Source: an uncultured Muribaculaceae bacterium (GTDB taxonomy: Bacteria; Bacteroidota; Bacteroidia; Bacteroidales; Muribaculaceae). Taken from it: a stretch of DNA of 19,147 nt. Where the stretch lies: contig CAKTOT010000037.1 of the NCBI GenBank assembly GCA_934590135.1, forward strand, positions 1 through 19,147, read 5' to 3'. The position numbers and the translations under genes are program-made. Shown here piece by piece: positions 16,219 through 19,147 of the stretch (position 1 is the stretch's first letter; the number at the start of each line of letters is the position of its first letter). The notes under the pieces were generated by a model. That model was not told the origin of the DNA. It did not search any database and saw only the letters and a program-made list of their open reading frames with translations.

Positions 16219-16249
16219 AAAAAAAATTACCCGTCATCACGACGCGTAA
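16219..16249 (-). terminator. Intrinsic terminator of a short minus-strand RNA
   Basis: On the minus strand, TTAC-G-CGTC (16249-16241), a 5-base loop GTGAT and GACG-G-GTAA (16235-16227) form an 8-pair stem with one G-G mismatch, followed at once by eight Ts (16226-16219). The consensus promoter lies only about 40 bases upstream. Confidence 0.7.
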
Positions 16250-16282
16250 TCTTCTTACCTTAAATCTAATACCATGAAAAAC
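16219..16282 (-). ncRNA. Predicted short RNA or attenuated leader upstream of the MFS gene
   Basis: The minus-strand promoter at 16318-16287 should start transcription near 16282, and the terminator ends at 16219, so the product would be about 60 nt. The body contains TTAAGGTAAGAAG before the terminator stem, and no start codon with a useful frame. It may be a free small RNA, or a leader in which read-through feeds the MFS gene 270 bases on. The promoter-hairpin-T8 spacing is seen directly; the role is inference. Confidence 0.5.
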
Positions 16283-16286
16283 TGTA

Positions 16287-16318
16287 CAAAGGTACAATCA
16301 ACCATTATTCCCTCCAAA
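16287..16318 (-). promoter_or_regulatory. Consensus Bacteroidetes promoter on the minus strand
   Basis: Read on the minus strand: TTTG (16318-16315), 20 bases, TACCTTTG (16294-16287). Both elements and the spacing are consensus, making it one of the two best promoters in the window. It points towards the MFS gene but no gene follows directly. A small inverted repeat TGTAC-AAAG-GTACA (16283-16296) covers the -7 element and could be an operator. Confidence 0.7.
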
Positions 16319-16606
16319 TATTTATGCTTAAAAATATAGCCGCTTAACTCTATTTAACTAAAACAAAGCATTTCGCGCTTGCAAATAAAGGGTTGTTAAC
16401 GCCGAACTTGACGATAAGCTCTCCTTTTTTAGTCCTAAAATCACCGAGAGACTCCGGCGTTTGTCCAAAGCCATTTTCCCAAAGCCCTCCAATGCAATTG
16501 TCATCCTGCCCCCCAAAAAAAAGTTCTTATTTTAACGCAAAAAACATGTTTTTACTAATTCTTATTAAAAGGACCGATGGCGCCCCCTAATTACGGAAAT
16601 TTTTCC

Positions 16607-16614
16607 TAATTTTG
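16607..16614 (+). promoter_or_regulatory. Probable -7 element of the nhaD promoter within an inverted repeat
   Basis: TAATTTTG (16607-16614) fits TAnnTTTG and would start transcription near 16621, giving a leader of about 85 bases. No TTG lies about 20 bases upstream. The element is embedded in AATTTTG-TGG-CAAAATT (16608-16624), a perfect 7-base inverted repeat, and preceded by GGAAATTTTTCC (16595-16606). Both look like possible regulator sites. Confidence 0.5.
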
Positions 16615-16705
16615 TGGCAAAATTCCGTTGTGAGCATACGCACACTGTCGGTTTTTTCAGAAAACAATCTTACACACCCTTCTAACACCCCAACTTCAAA
16701 GCATT

Positions 16706-18043
16706 ATGATTACTGCCATGATAGCGCTATTTGTTCTGGGATACCTCGGAATAGCACTGGAGCACGTTCTCAAAATCAACAAAGCGACATTCGCCCTACT
16801 TCTGTGTGCACTATTATGGACAGTCTATGCACTCATAGGCCATGATCCCAATATGGCTTCCGACTTGACAAGAGCATTGGGCGACACCTGCGAAATTGTC
16901 GTATTCCTCATAGGTGCCATGACAATTGTCGAACTCATAGACCGTTACGGCGGATTCAATTACCTGGTAAGTCACATTTCGGCCCGAAGCAAACGCGGGC
17001 TACTATGGGTAATGGCCTTTGTCGCCTTCTTTGTATCGGCGCTTCTGGACAATATGACCACGACTATCATTATGGTGATGATGCTGCGCCGAATGATTGC
17101 AGACCAAAAGGAGCGCTGGACTTTTGCCGCAGTAATCGTCATTGCCGCCAACAGCGGCGGAGTATGGTCACCCATAGGCGACATTACCACCATAATGCTT
17201 TGGATGAAGAACTGTGTAAGCTCCGTAGACCTTATAGCCAACCTCTTAATACCGTCACTGGCATCGGTAGTCGTTCCGGTACTTTTAGCATCGCGAACAA
17301 TCGGCAAAGGTCCCTTGGAACCGCTCAACTCACAAGATACACGCACCGGATATGTGCTTAGCGAGCACCACCCTCGCCTGTCGCATTTCATTCTCGGTTG
17401 CGGCGTTGCCGGACTGCTGTTTGTGCCCATATTCAAGGCTATCACACACCTACCGCCATACATGGGCATATTGATGTCTCTGAGCGTACTCTGGCTTATC
17501 ACCGAAATAGTTGTATACCGCTACAAACTGGACAAAAAGATGGAAGGCCGTATATCTCAAGTGGTTCGCAACATTGATATGAGCACTATTCTCTTCTTCC
17601 TCGGCATCTTACTGGCCGTCCAGGCGCTACAACAAGCCGGAATACTTCGAGAGGTATCGCAATGGCTTGACACAACATTCCACGAAGCTTATATCATCAA
17701 CGGCATTATAGGCGTATTGTCCTCCGTAATTGACAACGTCCCCTTAGTAGCTGCATGTATGAATATGTATCCGGTTGTCAGTGATACCGCCATACAAGCT
17801 GCTGCCGATCCGGCATGGGCACAGGTATTTGTTTCGGACGGTCTGTTCTGGCACTTGCTCACCTTCTGTGCCGGCGTAGGCGGCTCGCTCCTTATCATCG
17901 GCAGTGCAGCCGGTGTCGTTGCAATGAGCATCGAAAAGATTCCTTTCATTTGGTATCTAAAGCGTATCACATGGATGGCTTTCCTCGGATACCTTGCCGG
18001 TATAGTCATGCTGTGGCTCGAGACATTTTTTATTACGATATAA
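16706..18043 (+). CDS. nhaD: NhaD-type sodium/proton antiporter
   Basis: 445 residues with about eleven to thirteen hydrophobic helices. The family's signature segments are present: SALLDNMTTT with Asp115-Asn116, AANSGGVWSPIGDITTIMLW (148-167) with Asp159, and a second SSVIDNVPLVAA near 336. The paired Asp-Asn-containing re-entrant segments are those used for ion binding in NhaD and the related ion transporter superfamily. NhaD exchanges cytoplasmic sodium (or lithium) for protons at the inner membrane, supporting salt and pH balance. The gene stands alone, with a 751-base gap upstream and a strong hairpin downstream; upstream repeats overlapping the -7 element suggest regulation. No truncation is seen. 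Confidence 0.93.
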   Translation: MITAMIALFVLGYLGIALEHVLKINKATFALLLCALLWTVYALIGHDPNMASDLTRALGDTCEIVVFLIGAMTIVELIDRYGGFNYLVSHISARSKRGLLWVMAFVAFFVSALLDNMTTTIIMVMMLRRMIADQKERWTFAAVIVIAANSGGVWSPIGDITTIMLWMKNCVSSVDLIANLLIPSLASVVVPVLLASRTIGKGPLEPLNSQDTRTGYVLSEHHPRLSHFILGCGVAGLLFVPIFKAITHLPPYMGILMSLSVLWLITEIVVYRYKLDKKMEGRISQVVRNIDMSTILFFLGILLAVQALQQAGILREVSQWLDTTFHEAYIINGIIGVLSSVIDNVPLVAACMNMYPVVSDTAIQAAADPAWAQVFVSDGLFWHLLTFCAGVGGSLLIIGSAAGVVAMSIEKIPFIWYLKRITWMAFLGYLAGIVMLWLETFFITI

Positions 18044-18071
18044 CGTAATTGCCAAACGAAGACACATAAGC

Positions 18072-18103
18072 AATGAGGCGACTCCTAAACGGGTCGCCTC
18101 ATT
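18072..18103. terminator. Hairpin between convergent nhaD and tamB, probable two-way terminator
   Basis: A perfect 11-base-pair stem, AATGAGGCGAC (18072-18082) and GTCGCCTCATT (18093-18103), has a 10-base loop. It lies 28 bases after nhaD and 126 bases beyond the tamB stop. T-tracts are weak on both sides, so efficiency is uncertain. The rest of the 18044-18229 gap shows nothing further. Confidence 0.7.
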
Positions 18104-18229
18104 ACATATACTAATACCTGTAATCTCACGTGTCTATGCTTCCGATTCACGTCATGCTCACCTCGACCATAGATCATCGCTACAAAGATTAATGTCCATA
18201 TCAAAGCATCGGCACTCAGCTCAATCTCT

Positions 18230-19147
18230 CTATTTTGTCGAAACCGAATCCGTATGGTTCGAAGCAACGGGCTCGGGACTCGTGGCCTCGACGCTATCTG
18301 TCAGCTGTTGTTGTTTTGGACGACGGCGTAGGAAGTTGAACATTCGGTCAAAGTCTCGCCTATACATTATGCCGACGCCCTGCGTGGTCTGAGCCGTACG
18401 CAAATAGTAGTTCTGATCGTTGTAGCGATTGTATGCTTTTAAGCGCCAAACACCGCTGGGGGTCAGAAGATATTCTATATCAAAATCGCCTATAAACTGG
18501 TTTGTATTCAACGATTTGTCTCGATACCCGAAGTTGCCGTTAAGACGCAAACGATTATTAAGTAGAGTACTGCTTAATGCCACATCAAATTCCACGTCCG
18601 AGAAGTCGCCTCGGTCACTACGCAGATTAGGCGCAATGGTCCAATTGTCACTTAGTTTGCCGAGCATACTGCTAAGTTGGCTCGATATGGTCGAAGACGC
18701 CACCGAGAACAAGTCGCTTCCTTTGGTGGTAGACATATACTCCGGAGTATAAAACCTGTTGAGTGCCAGCAAGTAAATAATCTGCCTATTCATCATCTCG
18801 TCAGTAGAGACAATGGAACGAACCTTACGATAAACGTCTGAGGTCAGCGTTGGGAATTCCAGGTCAAAGGCTATATCGGGCTGCCGCATATCGCCGGAGA
18901 CTTTCATCACGGCATTTACGGGAACATTAGTGCGATTAAGCTCTTTGTCCTGAAGGAAAGATTCGTCAAGGTCACTCAGATTGGCATTGACGCCATAAAT
19001 GGCGTTAATATCAAGACGCGCGTTATAGGGGTCACCCGTAAATGCCACCGAGCTGCCTTCTTTGATGGTAAAGTCCTTCACTATAATATCTTGCAGCGTG
19101 AAATTATACGTTCCGTGCTCTATCGTGTAAGTTCCGTAAAGATGCAA
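18230..19147 (-). CDS. tamB: Translocation and assembly module protein TamB, C-terminal part
   Basis: 305 residues are visible; the frame runs off the right edge, so the N-terminal bulk (TamB is usually over 1000 residues) is outside. The visible part has the TamB/DUF490 C-terminal pattern: repeated beta strands (GTYTIEHGTYNFTLQDIIVK, FTIKEGSSVAFTGDPYNARL), VSGDMRQPDIAFDLEFP, a helix near IIYLLALNRFYTP, then amphipathic strands that end with GVGIMYRRDFD. TamB spans the periplasm from the inner membrane and works with a BamA-family partner to move lipids or insert outer-membrane proteins. The C-terminal 35 residues are a polar, Ser/Thr/Gln-rich extension. The 3' end faces nhaD. Confidence 0.92.
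   Translation of the reverse strand: MHLYGTYTIEHGTYNFTLQDIIVKDFTIKEGSSVAFTGDPYNARLDINAIYGVNANLSDLDESFLQDKELNRTNVPVNAVMKVSGDMRQPDIAFDLEFPTLTSDVYRKVRSIVSTDEMMNRQIIYLLALNRFYTPEYMSTTKGSDLFSVASSTISSQLSSMLGKLSDNWTIAPNLRSDRGDFSDVEFDVALSSTLLNNRLRLNGNFGYRDKSLNTNQFIGDFDIEYLLTPSGVWRLKAYNRYNDQNYYLRTAQTTQGVGIMYRRDFDRMFNFLRRRPKQQQLTDSVEATSPEPVASNHTDSVSTK

Larger units (their letters stand above)
15955..16705. other. 751-base intergenic region between divergent transporter genes
   Basis: It holds no convincing protein gene. Contents from left: three ATGCA words (15966, 15976, 15992); the MFS -7 element; a set of nested inverted repeats (16121-16249); a minus-strand terminator and consensus promoter (16219-16318); an AT-rich stretch with a C6A8 run (about 16509-16522); a 14-base perfect palindrome (16540-16553) flanked by TTCTTATT repeats; and the nhaD -7 element. 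An 84-codon minus-strand frame (15964-16218) begins directly after the terminator's T-run and stops 9 bases before the MFS start. I see no family in it. Confidence 0.7.

Noticed and set aside
16393..16590. 65-codon plus-strand frame upstream of nhaD
   Set aside because: It starts at a non-ATG codon, covers AT-rich repeats and a homopolymer run, and has no family resemblance I can defend.
1..19147. CRISPR array, insertion sequence, rRNA or tRNA genes
   Set aside because: No regularly spaced direct repeats, transposase, terminal repeats of IS type or recognisable stable RNA genes were found on either strand.

Overview
The window looks like a chromosomal segment of a Bacteroidales bacterium, probably close to Muribaculaceae. 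Three things support this. There are Bacteroidetes-type promoters (TTG or TTTG, about 20 bases, then TAnnTTTG). Starts lack Shine-Dalgarno sequences. The genes include a close relative of Porphyromonas DPP5, a Bacteroidetes-style TamB and an NhaD antiporter. The family-level placement is inference.

Left part (1-6520): a one-directional accessory block that is AT-richer than the rest. It opens with the 3' end of a GNAT-like acetyltransferase gene, whose stop overlaps the start of a PD-(D/E)XK nuclease-like gene. A GIY-YIG-fold protein follows, with serine at the position of the catalytic arginine. Next comes a compact run of six genes: an SPFH/virion-core-like protein with a C-terminal GYF_2 domain, a small second GYF_2 protein that looks like a copy of the SPFH protein's tail, a four-helix membrane protein, a TerB-like/zinc-ribbon/two-helix membrane protein, a bacterial-PH-like protein and a very AT-rich two-helix membrane protein. 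A clear intrinsic terminator closes the block. The six-gene run resembles a membrane-stress module built round an SPFH scaffold, like B. subtilis YdjI with PspA, but no PspA is present. It is the best candidate here for an undescribed system.

Middle part (6540-13535): a GC-richer housekeeping operon driven by a near-consensus promoter. It holds uvrB, a YgiQ-type radical SAM gene, dpp5 (periplasmic dipeptidyl peptidase) and a DUF6155 gene, with gaps of 10, 8 and 36 bases, then a strong hairpin. A lipoprotein NlpC/P60 hydrolase with a long disordered tail follows as its own unit.

Right part (14558-19147): a minus-strand MFS transporter, a structured 751-base intergenic region, the plus-strand nhaD-like antiporter, a hairpin shared by convergent genes, and the 3' end of a minus-strand tamB gene running off the window. 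The intergenic region carries a consensus minus-strand promoter about 40 bases ahead of a hairpin with eight Ts. That predicts a short RNA of about 60 nt or an attenuated leader of the MFS gene. Downstream sequences can pair with both arms of the terminator, so an alternative long-range fold is possible.
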